Of a stretch of 64,000 nt of DNA, positions 33,361 through 44,894 are shown piece by piece. A model generated the notes under the pieces. That model was not told the DNA's origin, made no database searches, and worked only from the letters and a program-made list of their open reading frames with translations. The position numbers were made by a program, and so were the translations under genes. Numbering within the stretch: the stretch's first letter is position 1; each line of letters starts with the position of its first letter. The stretch comes from Amanita rubescens (taxonomy: Eukaryota > Basidiomycota > Agaricomycetes > Agaricales > Amanitaceae), in the NCBI GenBank assembly GCA_015039365.1, contig WION01000010.1:806001-870000 (forward strand), written 5' to 3'.

Positions 33361-35240
33361 TTATTTTGTTTTCATTTACATTTTAATAAAATTGATTGTT
33401 GTCAATGTCAATGTCATATAAATAGTGTGAATGCCAATGCTGCAATGGCTTGCAGTGACTCAGTAGCCTTGTGGTTGAATGGTCCACAGGAGAGGATAAG
33501 TTGTGTTATTCTTCCACACAAGGTACTGTCTGTAAAGTATAATTAATTCCATTTTACAATAAGGATATTTTTTGTAATGAAGCAAATAATTGCATTGAGT
33601 TTTTCTTCTTTGCTTTTCTTTTTATGGTGAAGCAATTTTGTAGCAAAGCAAAATATAATTTATAATTAATTAATTTAATATATCCAACTAAAATAAAGAT
33701 TGTTCCCATAATAACATGTATACAATTCAAGTTATATGTAAACCAGAAACAGTTAGTGTTGCCATGACTCAAGTCATTTTTTTGATCTACAGCTTGAATA
33801 AAAAAATTGTGAAAAAATCTGATGTGATACATAGATGAGCTCAAAAACCTGGGGGTTATTTATTGGCACTTTGGCAGATTTCCAGTACTTGGGTAAGGAA
33901 TTGGAACTTGCAACCCTGCCAAGATGATTTACAATGCAAATGGTAAGTTTTTAACTTTACTTCTACTACCATATTTAGCCCTTTGCAGGGGCACAAATTG
34001 AGGAACTAATCCTCTGCCTGGGCCTCAGTGCTCAGTGCTCACAGGCCATGTGTCTGGATACATGAGTGAAAGGAAGAGAAAAGCATTTGTTGAACTTGAC
34101 CTTGGTATACAGCCCTCTACTACTGGATAACAGCCCATTTTGTACTGTGACTATCATGACTACTACATACAAGTGAGATCCCAACCTGACACCAGGCTTG
34201 CTGCTTACATATGTATATCTCACACCACTCACAATCACTGCCCACTGTCCAACATCCACCATCCACTGCACACCATCCACCATCCAACACAGTAGACTGC
34301 ACCACTGTTTGCCATTAACTTCATCATTTGTTGTGTTTTAATTTTCAATGTCCAATGTGCACTGAGAGTGCCAGGAATTGCAAAGAGCTGATGCCTGAGT
34401 CATTACAAGCAGAAAACAGAGTTGCTCAATCCCTGCATGCATTATGATTGGGATTCTCTGGTGCCCCACAGCTCCCTAAACTAATCATGTTCTTGATTTC
34501 ATTTCTGGCAGCCTGTCAAAGAACCTTGTAAGTGATAGTCGCTATGAAGCTTAACCAACAGGTCATACTGTGTCTGTCATATTGAGTTTTGATTGCAGTG
34601 GAGCCTAAGGATGACAATCCATGAACCTCAACTCAAATTTATACTCCATTGTAGCCTGTAGGTGGTAGCAACTCCTTTGCTCAACTGGTATCCAGCTTGC
34701 TCACTTGTCAGCACAACGGCGGCCAACATTATGTCAGTACACGGCTGACGGTGCCCTAGCAGAAAGTTCATACACGCATGATGGTTCTGGACAGCATCAT
34801 CTGATATGGGCAGCAGATGCAAAGGGAGAGCTCGCCAATGCTTGGAGCTGGATGCTAGATTGAGCCACCTGAGTCGCATCCATTTTGGTGTGTCTATAAT
34901 TTCTTTATGATGCGTCGACGCAACTGAGAATAAAGAGTGTCAGTGTCAATGACACGCAACATGCATGATGTAAGTCATTGACAGATTATGTAAAGAAATC
35001 CGGAAACCAACAAGATGGCACATTCTCTTCTCTCCCGACTACTTTAAGTTGTCGGAATAGTACCCCAACACAACCCAGTCTACGAAGCGCACGGTAGACT
35101 AGCTTCAGCTGCATTCAGGTCACTGATCCGATAGCAGTGCGTACGAAAATCATCCGCGTTCTGACCGATGGTGGGAAAACTTAAACGTGTGCGACATAAT
35201 GCCTTCGGCTTTGCGATAGTTCCATGACTGAATCCGGAAA
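33361..35240. other. No supported gene
   Basis: AT-rich, low in CpG up to about 34.7 kb, with a CCATCCAC-type simple repeat near 34250-34285. Normal composition resumes after about 34.7 kb. No coding region was recognised. Confidence 0.4.
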
Positions 35241-35485
35241 TTCGTGGACTTACAGAGGAACATCATGCAATCGATAAGCATTCATCAATCTACTGTCATT
35301 CACTCTGTCAAAGCATCACGAAACTCTGGCGCCTGGCGTGCATATATGGCTACTTTGTTCAAACCCTTCACAGCCTACGTTCGTCTCTCCCCGTCCCATC
35401 CTCCCCAGTATATATTACCTCTGCAAGTGAGTCTTGAGTTTTGAGATACGTTACATTAGTTGTATCTATATAGGACGCAGACTAC

Positions 35486-37381
35486 ATGCTTGGATCAAAG
35501 TTCGTCCCGAAGCTTCCTCAACTTCACAAAGTCCAGCTTCCCAGCCTTCCACAACTTCCCAACCTTCCCAATCTTCACGACATTGCGCATCTCGTCTCGA
35601 GTTCATCGTCTTCTCGGAAACCAGCGACTCTGCGCGTAACCCCGAATAACTGGATTACGGGTGAAATCCGTGAATGGTACGGAGCACATCGTCATACAGC
35701 CATCGACCGGCTGGAGCTTCGAAAGGAACATGAAGGGGTGAAACACGAATTTATCGTGATATATCTTGAGGGCGGTTCAATGTATCGGATTGACAGGAGG
35801 GCTCTGAACGGTCCAAACACGGAAGCCGTATTGAAGGGCTGCGAGTCCGAGGACTCCATTGCGCCCGTCACCGCCGAAGAACTCAATCTTCTCAATACAA
35901 CCACGGACACTATGGTCGCCCTCGAATTCAACGCATCTAAACCGGACTTGTTCATCATCATCGCTATATGCGCAGCAATGCAGCAGAATCCGGAAACGAA
36001 GTTATACCACCTATATCACTACAATTGCTATTTTCATGCCCGTTCTGTTGTTTCTATCGTCATCCGTCAATGCTTGGTCGAGCACTCCGATGCGTTGTGT
36101 TCGAACGCAGGAGTCCGTTGGGACATTGCCACCCAACCTGCCTTATCCGACGAAGAAATAGCTAGTACGGATTGGGGTGTTTTGAGAACCGCGGTTAGGA
36201 TGGCAGCAGTTACGGCCCTGGAGCGATTGATATGGCCTATCGTCCAGGTACATTCTGTGACCTACGAAATCGACGAGGAAGAGCTGCGGAAAATCGTCTC
36301 AGCCGTGATTGAAGACGCGACGGCGAGGGTCATAAGCGATTCCATTAAGGATGAATTGCTGTACTCCTTATACAAGGAGGTACTCGGTGTTGCTAATTCG
36401 ACTCTGTGGCGGGACAACCTTGGACAGAACCTCTCGGATTACAAGCACAAGGGCAAATGTGAGGTAGTCGCGGGAATAATCATGTCAGAACTCTTGGAGG
36501 CCCACAAAAAAGAAGAAGGCCTTCTCGAGGAAATAGGATCCAGAGTTCAGAATGCCCTCATGTCCCAACCGCCGACTCCATCATCTCCCACCCAGCCAGA
36601 CCCTGAACCCAAGGAAGAGGCTCCGTCATCCCCAATCCATGCACCTAAAAATCTAATGCGATCGATGAAGATGACAACGCAAGCTATGACTCGTCATATT
36701 TCAATAGCCCGTGAGTTTTGTCTTCCGATCTCTTAGCCTTTTTTAACGGTATTTTAGAAAAGAAGATTCAGGAGTCTCCCATGATGGCGTCTGGGACATT
36801 GCTTAACAAGGCAGTGGGGGAAGTAGCGAACTTGTCGCCTGCAGTATTCCGGAAATACATCAAGCAGTTTATCCCGCCGGTGGAGTTCCGGAAGCAAATC
36901 GACGACGCACTGATAGAATGGAGGTTGAAGGATGAAATCGTGGAGAACATCATTAATAATCTCCTGCTGAAATCTGACGGGGATATACCGGAGTCAATGA
37001 TTCGAATCTTTGTCGAGAAAGAGGTAAAAGAAATCCACGTGTCTTTAGATTCACTGAGCTAACGGATGCTGGAAGGCCGAACAAGTGCGGACGCATGTAG
37101 CGCTGCAGGAGCATGTTCTCCGTATGACACGGGATCATAGTAAAATGGTCGCGCGAGTCGTCGTCGGATCGACAGAGGAAGGCGTGTACAGCAAACTGCG
37201 ACAGAAGATGGAAGATATATGGAAAGATGTGCAACCGCTATCAATTTCGCAGTCATGGGTTAGAGAGGCATACATGCGACTCACGGCTGCCGTTAAAGAA
37301 AGCATCCACACGGTGGTACACGACTGTATATACCATCTACATCACCGGGCGGCGAATCCACAAGCACCTGCAAAGTCTTGA
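35486..37381 (+). CDS. Uncharacterised protein with H...N-C motif (possible papain-like/LRAT-type fold), paralog 1
   Basis: Three exons (35486-36710, 36758-37023, 37076-37381) total 599 codons, 598 residues. The N-terminus has LP.L-type low complexity. At about residues 83-95 comes KHEFIVIYLEGG. At about residues 175-190 comes LYHLYHYNCYFHARSVV. An early His followed by an Asn-Cys helix is the arrangement of circularly permuted NlpC/P60 (LRAT, PPPDE) cysteine enzymes; this assignment is inference. The rest is alpha-helical with a P-rich linker (TPSSPTQPDPEP) and charged helices. An upstream exon is possible: a consensus intron (about 35429-35474) would extend the frame upstream in phase. A shorter paralog lies at 54.4 kb and shares the HEF and NCY blocks. 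Function is unknown. Confidence 0.75.
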
Positions 37382-38013
37382 TCAGTCGATGCCTCTACTA
37401 TGTGCCACATATCTAATATGGGTATTTCTGATTTTTCTCAATGTATAATAGGAAGTGGATGGATGACCGAACGATGGCCAGCATCTTGTCAGACGGCGTT
37501 TGGTAGGTACTATATAATCTACGGTCGCTATCTTTGTAACACATGTATTTGTTGCGTATTTTTGTATCTCGTGTCCTTATCATTGAAGCAAATATACACT
37601 TAAATCATATACTGGAGCATATGATAACGGAACTTGTTCTGAACAGGTTGGGCGCTGATGAGACTTTGATCGGTCAAGTGGACCAGACGATTGGGCCAAC
37701 TTCGATTCTGCCCCTTACAACAACTTTCATTCCATTCATTTGAAAGTGACGCAAACTTTTGATGGAAAAGATACTTTGGGCAAGTATCCTTATGCAACGA
37801 ACCGAGGCTGCGTTCTTCAAGAATTGGTAAACAACTATGATATGAACGACCACGGGACAGGTTCACGTGTAGAACCTGCTGCGCGTCGAACGGCGACATT
37901 TATATTTCATATCCTAATGAGAGTTGTACATGTTGCATACAATGAGTGGATATGACGATTGGGTTATCCCTTTTGAGTATCGTGCAAAGTGGTGAAAAAA
38001 GGCGAGATGTAGA
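37382..38013. other. Intergenic, no gene seen
   Basis: Convergent 3' ends of the H...N-C gene and RPS14. Short frames only. Confidence 0.4.
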
Positions 38014-38708
38014 TCACAGACGACGACCACGGCGACCACCCTATAAAAGTGAAACATTCAATCAAACTGTTCTCGACTTTAGAGGTGAGTCATTTACCTT
38101 GCGCCTTGTAGAGTCAGTAGGAACAGGCGTCACATCCTCAATACGGCCAATACGCATGCCGGCGCGGGCAAGGGCACGGAGAGCGCTCTGAGCACCAGGG
38201 CCAGGTGTTTTCGTACCGGTACCTCCGGTTGCTCTCAGTTTGATGTGGAGAGCTGTAATTCCGACTTCGCGGCAACGGGCTGCAACATCCTGGGCTGCAA
38301 GCATAGCAGCGTAAGGTGATGACTCGTCACGGTCGGCCTTGACCTTCATTCCACCTACTCGCGCCCATCGTATCAGTACTCTGCAAGGGCTTGATCGTCA
38401 GAAATACGTACCTGTAACGCGAGATATAGTTTCCCGACCGGAGAGATCAGTGACGTGAACAAAAGTGTCGTTGAATGATGCATATATGTGTGCAACGCCG
38501 AACACGTTCTCGCCCTCTGCAACTTGGGGGCCAAGAGAGACAGTCGTCTCTTCTTTGGGAGCTTTGGCTTTCTTGGGTGCCTATGATAGGTACATCGACA
38601 GTCAGCTCGTGCGATCCATTGAAAATCCATGAAATTGAAAGCGGAAAACGTGCACTAGCGTACACCAGACCGCATTCCAGTATATATCAAAGCAATTGGA
38701 CTCACCAT
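38014..38708 (-). CDS. RPS14: Small ribosomal subunit protein uS11 (RPS14)
   Basis: Four exons on the minus strand (38708-38706, 38580-38412, 38354-38098, 38040-38014) sum to 152 codons, giving exactly the 151 residues usual for eukaryotic RPS14. Exon 1 is only the ATG. It reads [12 protein letters not shown], then [39 protein letters not shown], and [20 protein letters not shown]. The last exon supplies the basic tail GGRRGRRL. The protein sits on the platform of the 40S subunit and is needed for late 18S rRNA processing. Introns are 57, 57 and 125 bp. NOC4, another 40S biogenesis factor, lies 1.5 kb away. Confidence 0.97.
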
Positions 38709-39031
38709 CTTGAATAATTTGGTGCAGAGACCTTGAGGATGACTTGACGACCAAGGACCGCGCAAGATTCTGTGTTTGTGTGCTTAAGCAAATAGGTCAC
38801 AATAAGTACAAAGAAGGGTCAGATCTTGATCGATGATATATTGATAATCTAATCGCTATCGCGTAGTACAGCAATTTATCCGATATGTGACAGTCGTTGC
38901 GATAAACCAATTACATTATGCATACATTTTCGGATTCCTCTGGCCCATCTGAGGACCCTTTTTGCTTAAATAGAGCAGATCTGCCGCCAGTGTTCTCCAT
39001 TCCATCCTCACCTGATTGTATTTTCTAAGAC

Positions 39032-39401
39032 ATGGCTCCCAACCCACAATGTGCTGCCCTCGCCGCCGCGAAAGCTAAGTCAGGTCTGTGTTTATACTCT
39101 GGTCACTGTTCTACTTATGTCTGAACACGGTTATTAGGGCTTTCGTATGGTCAGATTGCTGAGAAGATCGGAACCAATGAGCAGCATGTTATCGACAGTG
39201 AGTAGTTGAATCGATATCCAAGAAATCGATATTTATTCTCATTGTCTAGTCTGCACTGGAGCCAAGAAACCTACTGCCAGCGAGTTCACGTCTCTCGCGA
39301 ACGTTTTAAATATTACTGATGCTGTATGTGATTTCATCTGTCCTGGTAGACATCAGCTAACTTGCATCTAGCTTCCCCATGACAGTGCTCATACTGCTTG
39401 A
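39032..39401 (+). CDS. Stand-alone cyanase-type helix-turn-helix mini-protein
   Basis: Four exons (39032-39083, 39138-39197, 39250-39323, 39372-39401) give 72 codons, a 71-residue protein. It begins MAPNPQCAALAAAKAKSGLS and continues YGQIAEKIGTNEQHVIDICT and GAKKPTASEFTSLANVL. It ends with LPHDSAHTA and a stop. This matches the N-terminal lambda-repressor-like helical domain of cyanate hydratase (CynS family). The C-terminal catalytic domain (with the Arg/Glu/Ser active site) is absent, and I found no sign of it downstream. All four exons splice cleanly in phase, so it looks like a maintained gene and not a truncated cyanase. It cannot decompose cyanate by itself. A DNA- or protein-binding role is possible. 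Confidence 0.8.
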
Positions 39402-40173
39402 TGCGCCCTATCGGCTATGTATGATACGATTCAATGTACACTAAACTACATTAGCTCTGAAGCCAGATTCAACCGATGATCCAGAACGTTCGCTTGAGGT
39501 CTATTGGCGTGATAAATTCTAGGGCCCAGCCACAGGAACGTACTCCACACAGCTCATCCTTATGTAGACCTCCACAGGGATGAAGCGAGCAGAACTTCGC
39601 TTACGATTACTACTAGCCCGTTTTAAAATAATCTCTTGGCACGGCCGCGGACCAAGATTATATCACGTTCAACGTCAACTGCTATCTCAGCGCCTCTCAA
39701 TCTCCATTTAGCTTCTAAATTTAGCTTAGAATACCTCATAGCTCTACGCTCTGACGCTGAACCATCCTAATGACTATTCGAAAATGCAAGTAACGTGTCT
39801 CTGTACTGCGGCGCATTTTCTATTTCGAGCAAGGGTCCGTCAGCTAAAGGTTTTGAATGTGATATAATAAGTCTTTGCCGCTATGTGAGTATGCTTCAGA
39901 GTTCAACTATCGCGCGTATCTCTTCACCGTCTGTTAGACCGCGGAATTCGCTAACATGTTTTGGCGTCAAATTTAGACCCACGTCGCAAGATCTATGCGC
40001 TCGTGTTATGCGTGATGTTGTTTAACACATTCCATGCAGCAACATTCATGATCAGGACAATAACATACCCACAACAGACGCCCGAGTCAAATGTCAAACA
40101 CATGTTCGAATGTATCATCTCCCTGACACGCGCCTGGCTCGTCACGCCACCAGCAAAAGCAAGAACATCCAGA
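39402..40173. other. Intergenic, no gene seen
   Basis: Convergent interval between the HTH mini-gene and NOC4. No remnant of a cyanase catalytic domain was recognised here. Confidence 0.45.
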
Positions 40174-42459
40174 TCAAAACGTCCAGAGCTCGCTAACAAC
40201 GTCAGTGCCAACTTGAACCGGGTCGTCCCCTCCGTCCTCCAAGGTCGTACCCGCGATGCCGTCCGATTTCCCGGAAAACGCCAGCATAGGTCGATCGATA
40301 TCCATCGCCAATGCAGGTTCCTTCTTGATCTTTCGATTAACTTCCGTGTCGAAGAGCTTGTAGCAGAGACGGGACAAGTAAGCATCAGAGTGGAGATTCG
40401 AGTATGTGGACATACCGTGTGATAGGTGTGGTCCAGGAAATCTTCCATTGTGTATCCCGGTTTTGTAAAGGCTTCAGAAAACACCTTTGCCAGCGTTGAT
40501 ACGGCAGAATGGTAGTGTGATCGATGAGTGTACAGCTCCCACATAGAGCTTGACAGAGCCTGCGTAAGCAAGGGATTCGGCTCATCCGCCAAGAAGGGGT
40601 CTAGATAAAACGTTAGGCGATGATTTGGGGGAGATGCCGGAGACGAGTGGCGTTACCATTGAACTCCCTATCGTCTTCTCCCGTAGAATGAATCATGACC
40701 ATCAACGCTGGATGACGCTTCAAAATGTTATAGGTAAATGGGATAATCATGACAATCGCAGCCGGCGGAGCTGATAATGAAAGCCGCGACAGCCTTTTGA
40801 CGAAAGATGCCAAGATTGCAGCAGGAAGGTGGCTGAAAAAGTGCCAACTCAATTTGATTGATATACACGGGGCAAAATACACGTACGAAGAGCTGAGAAA
40901 GAGCTCCGTCATGCGGAAAAATCGGGCTCTATGTTTTAGATGCAGAACGTTGCGGTCTAAGAACGCATATAAACGCGTGTAGAACGAAGGATAGTCACTA
41001 TGAGAGAAGAGTACCAATTTTAGCAGGAGACCTTTCGTAGGCGATTTTCAAGAATCACGTACAGGTTATAGTCTTTCATGAGGGTGAACAACGCGTTGAA
41101 GGCCAGCAAACCAACTGCACCGCCTGAAATATAGAATAAAAATTCATCAGTTATGATTCTGTCAGCACTAATGATACCTGGCCTACCGTAATCAATGCAT
41201 GAGCCAACCCAATCCATAACAAGAACAGCTCGGGTTAGGTGAGGCAACACTCCTCTGTGCATGACGTTCAAAGCGCGCAGAACCTGCTCCTTGCTTGCGG
41301 AAGTATCGTCTTCAACCGTGAGGCGAGGCAACAATGTCAACCAGGCGCGAGTGAACACCGCGCGGTGTGACTCGAGAGAGTGAAGGGACTGATGGATGGT
41401 TAATGTATGCAGCCGCGCCCGTGGTTGAGCTGATGTAGCACTTTGAGCGTCGTCCGGAGAGTCGAAAAATTTGCGCCAATCGTCATTCTCATTTGTATTT
41501 TCTTCCAGGTCTTCCATCACCTCATCTTCCTCATCACTTACCTCGATTCCACCAGCCGAAATCTTCTTTTTGACGTACTTTGGTTTCGGAGGTTTGGTTC
41601 CCAGCTCGGGAACCCACCATTCGCTCAGCTCAGCTTGTTCCGTTGGGAATGTCGTTAGCCGCACCAAAATCGAAAGAAGGTTTGAGGGTAAGTGTCGATG
41701 TGTCTTTGGCGGTGTTGCATTAAGTAAGGTACTGTTAGCAGAAAAAAAACCATTAAGGAGGAGCAAAAAAAAAGTAAGATGTGACATACGCTGCGTCGCG
41801 GAGGAAAAACCACCGAATGTCATCGTAGACGCTGAACCATGTCTCAAGGAAATGTTCTAAAACATCTTGGTCGATGATGCCATCCGAACTTTGCTTGCCT
41901 CGAGAGCAGGGTGGGCACAGGAGGAGATGAGACACGATCTTGCGGAAATGGGACATGTGGAATTGAGGTTGCAGAGTAGGCGCGTTGGAATGTGATGATG
42001 ACAGGTGTTTTTGAAGTGAGAATAATATCTGTAACGCGGAGATCTATACGACGTCAATAAGCAAGGCCAAAAGGATAATGATCGTAAGATAACACGTACT
42101 CGAAGCATCTTTTCCTCGTCTTTCATCAACCCACCTAAAAATTCGACATAGGTATTCAGCCGTTCCCACAACCAGGTTTTAACAATCCTTGCTGCTTCAT
42201 CTCCGCCGGTACTGAGTTTGGTGTTCGTTATCAATTGTACGAAAACTCGGTAGAGTGCATAAACTGCTTTTGAAGTGTTTTGAGCGTCGCGCGCTGCGAC
42301 CGCGAGGTCGAGGAGATCAGCCAGGGAGTTTAACGATGCATTCGTGGAAATAGCGTGCGTAACATCGTCTTCTAGACGTTTGACTGACGTTCCAAAGCTT
42401 GCATCGTCTTTGACTTTGCGTTTCTTGCTAGGTGGAAGAGAGCTAATGTGTCCAGGCAT
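40174..42459 (-). CDS. NOC4: NOC4, nucleolar complex protein of 40S ribosome biogenesis
   Basis: A multi-exon minus-strand gene. Recognisable blocks in order are SSLPPSKKRKVKDD, SLNSLADLLDLAVAARD, KAVYALYRVFVQLIT, WLWERLNTYVEFLGGLMKDE, and LQILFSLQKHL after an intron. Then come HFRKIVSHLLLCPPC, WFSVYDDIRWFFLRDA, LPSNLLSILVRLTTFPTEQ, an acidic stretch, GGAVGLLAFNALFTLMKDYN, and FYTRLYAFLDRNVLHLKHRA. The gene continues with ILASFVKRLSRLSLSAPPAA, FTYNILKRHPALMVMIH, DEPNPLLTQALSSSMWELYT, and TMEDFLDHTYHT, and ends VVSELWTF. This is the CBF/Mak21 domain of NOC4, which with NOP14 acts in maturation and export of the pre-40S subunit. The start at 42459 (MPGHISSLPP) was chosen because it matches how relatives begin; the frame stays open to 42618. 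Confidence 0.9.
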
Positions 42460-42646
42460 AGCGGCCGTGAGAATTCCCAAAAATCCAAGTTGCCGAATTC
42501 CGCGGATGTCATCCCATTCCAACTCGGGAAGCGCCGCCTGCGTCGGCACCAACCTTGCTTCAGATGATCCATGCGTAGAATCCAACAGCAGATCAAAACA
42601 TCGGACATCTTGTGCCATATTATAAAAATCTGTGATTCTTATTTAC

Positions 42647-43340
42647 TCATGCCATATTATAAAATACTGTGATTAAATATCGTCTATCGGACAATGACGC
42701 AACGGCGGCTTGGAGTCGTCGAAGCTTGTCCACGGCGATGGCGAAGTCATTGGCGAGATTTGCGTCCGCAGGAGAGCCCAGCAACAGCTGGAATTTGGAC
42801 GCCGTAACGTCGGTGGTATACTGAGGGTTAAAGTTGCCACGGGGTGAAACGTTGAGACGGTTGGGGAGGGCCTCTCCCACGACAACCATTACGGCGTCCT
42901 CACGCACGTCGTTGGGCGTGGATATCACTGCTGAGACCTGTTGAACACTGACAAGGACGCGAGATGAACCGTTGGACTTCCACGCCACAGGTGAATCGAA
43001 TTCAGGACAGGCCAAATAATTTGGCTGAGAAAAGAGACAAGTGCGTTCCCAGACAGTGCTAAACTGCAGTAAACGTCAAGCGGGGCATGACAGGAAAGAG
43101 AAGTAAGAGGCACACAGCCGACATTGAGACAAGCAGGGAAGATCGTCAAAAATGATGGTCTGGAGGCTTTATAACAGGGAAGCGATGAGGAATATAATTG
43201 CGGAAGGATCGACACTTTGAATAGAGCCTATTTTTTTCATTATAAAGATCAAAAAGCGACGGTCGTGCGTCTGCTGCTGCAGGACTTGTTGGGCCTGGCT
43301 GATTGGTGGTCTGGAGGCCATAGCAAAAAGACAAACCCAA
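42647..43340 (-). CDS. Possible protein-coding region, unknown
   Basis: The frame 43015-42647 has even, protein-like composition: PEFDSPVAWKSNGSSRVLVS, then STPNDVREDAVMVVVGEALP, then KLRRLQAAVASLSDRRYL. It extends upstream through a plausible 45-60-bp intron near 43070-43025. I do not recognise the family and could not fix the start; candidate upstream pieces are MASRPPISQAQQVLQQQ near 43325 and SLFDLYNEKNRLYSK near 43260. It lies head-to-tail just upstream of NOC4. Confidence 0.4.
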
Positions 43341-44894
43341 AGGGTACAGGGAGAGACGTGGAGGGCCACAGGCAGGAGGTCAATGTCGGGCGCCGCACTG
43401 GCTGGAATAGGAAAAAAATTCTGCAATACGTCATTGTTTATTGCTATGTACTGTTGGACACCGATCTGGCTACGGAATACGTACCCACTAAACCTTGCTT
43501 CAGCAAGGTAACAACGCGCTGGGTTGTGCCCACGCCGACGCTGCGACCAACGCAAGGCAAAGAGTTCGGAGGCACGACGACTCTGTCACCAGCGGGCTCT
43601 ACGCAACCGAATACTGACGAGTCAGGCCGTCAAGTGAAAGCATGCCATATAGGCATGGGAATCCTGGTGGACGGGTTGCGTGCGGCGACAGTACCTGAAG
43701 CACCGAATCAATGTTTCGAACAACAATGGGCGGTGTATACAATAGCGTACTATACTTCTCCACTAATTCACGAAACAAGGCTAGTCTGGACGACGCGCCG
43801 CGATCGGTTCTTTCTGGCCATCTCGGACATCTGCCAGTTGAAGCTTCAAGATCCGGTATTTCTTGACATCTATCACATGCTTGGTACGACTCTGCGGAGC
43901 CCAGGTGTGCACTATGACGATTTTATTCTCCTTTGAAATGCCCATAGCCTGGAGAAGATGAACATCTTTCAAACTATTTTACTTCAAATCTTTTCAGCTC
44001 GAAGCTCGAAAGCTCGGAGCACGACGTCTTAGCCATGTCTCGCGCGCGCACCCTTTATAAGGAAGGGCATCCTGGGCATCATAGCCGTTGTAATCGGCGC
44101 GATGCATGGCCAAACTAGTATCTCTCAGCTTCCATCGGAAACCTATCTTGCCCAGCCTCGAAACGACTCACTACCCCGTGCTCGACCACTATTGGTTCTG
44201 TCCTTCCAACGTCCTGATGTGAGGAGGAACAGGCACAGGGGACGCGTGAGATATGGCGGCGGAGCATATCCGGGGAATGTTTTTCCACCCGCGTTTTCTA
44301 GTTCCGCTCGTACTTGCTATGCTTCGGTTCAGCGTGCTTTAGCCAGATACCTGGCTCTACAGCAATTGATTAACGTTCCTGGGGGTAAACATCAATGACA
44401 TCTTGTCGTGTATGTCATGAATGTCTATTCCATTGCATCGCCACATTTTTGGCGATGAGTCTCTGTCCTTTCTGTTCAACACGTTGCAGCGTCTCCACTA
44501 CAGCCGATCAGTGATGACTAGGAGAAACTAAGTGGATTCCATGTTCACATTCAGGCCCTTCAGGCAATTGCTCTCTGGCGCTACTTAATAAACACCGCAG
44601 CAGTTGTCCGATTTATTTCTTTTGCAGTCCTTAGATTGTACGTCATGTTGCCACTTCACACAAGTGAAACGAATGAAGTAACACATTAGGCAGTGCGGTC
44701 AAGGATTGCGTGTGATTCTTTTGTCTGCGCATCATCTTGAGACCTGATGGCGATGCAAGCCTCACCGGAAATCCGCCCAATGAATTTGAATGCGGTTTGC
44801 ACACCTTTCGAGCGTAACTTTGTTCTCATCCTTATTTATCATGATGATCCGTAGCTAGGTCCCATATTTCATCTCCGATCCTCCGGCTGGGACA
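43341..44894. other. Interval without a supported gene
   Basis: A plus-strand frame of 239 codons at 43217-43936 spans part of it but shows no domain and overlaps the minus-strand candidate. A 98-codon frame at 44102-44398 is also unsupported. The right end should hold the promoter of the NACHT gene at 44895. Confidence 0.35.

Larger units (their letters stand above)
26760..34700. other. AT-rich, CpG-depleted transposon island
   Basis: Roughly 8 kb of sequence in which CG dinucleotides are almost absent (for example essentially none from 26760 to 28370), while the flanks on both sides have them every few tens of bases. It contains Tc1/mariner remains, a large foldback, a hAT element, minisatellite blocks and no intact gene. 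Such depletion is the usual mark of long-term CpG methylation and deamination of repeats. The block 32729-33068 inside the hAT element is an exception and is CpG-rich. Confidence 0.75.

Noticed and set aside
39032..39401. The cyanase-like gene as a truncated pseudogene
   Set aside because: All four exons splice cleanly and end at a stop within the last exon, with no decay; kept as a gene with moderate confidence.
43217..43936. 239-codon plus-strand open frame
   Set aside because: No domain, odd composition, and it overlaps a more protein-like minus-strand frame; likely a chance frame.
44102..44398. 98-codon plus-strand frame, Arg-rich
   Set aside because: No family features, no splice extension; not enough to call a gene.
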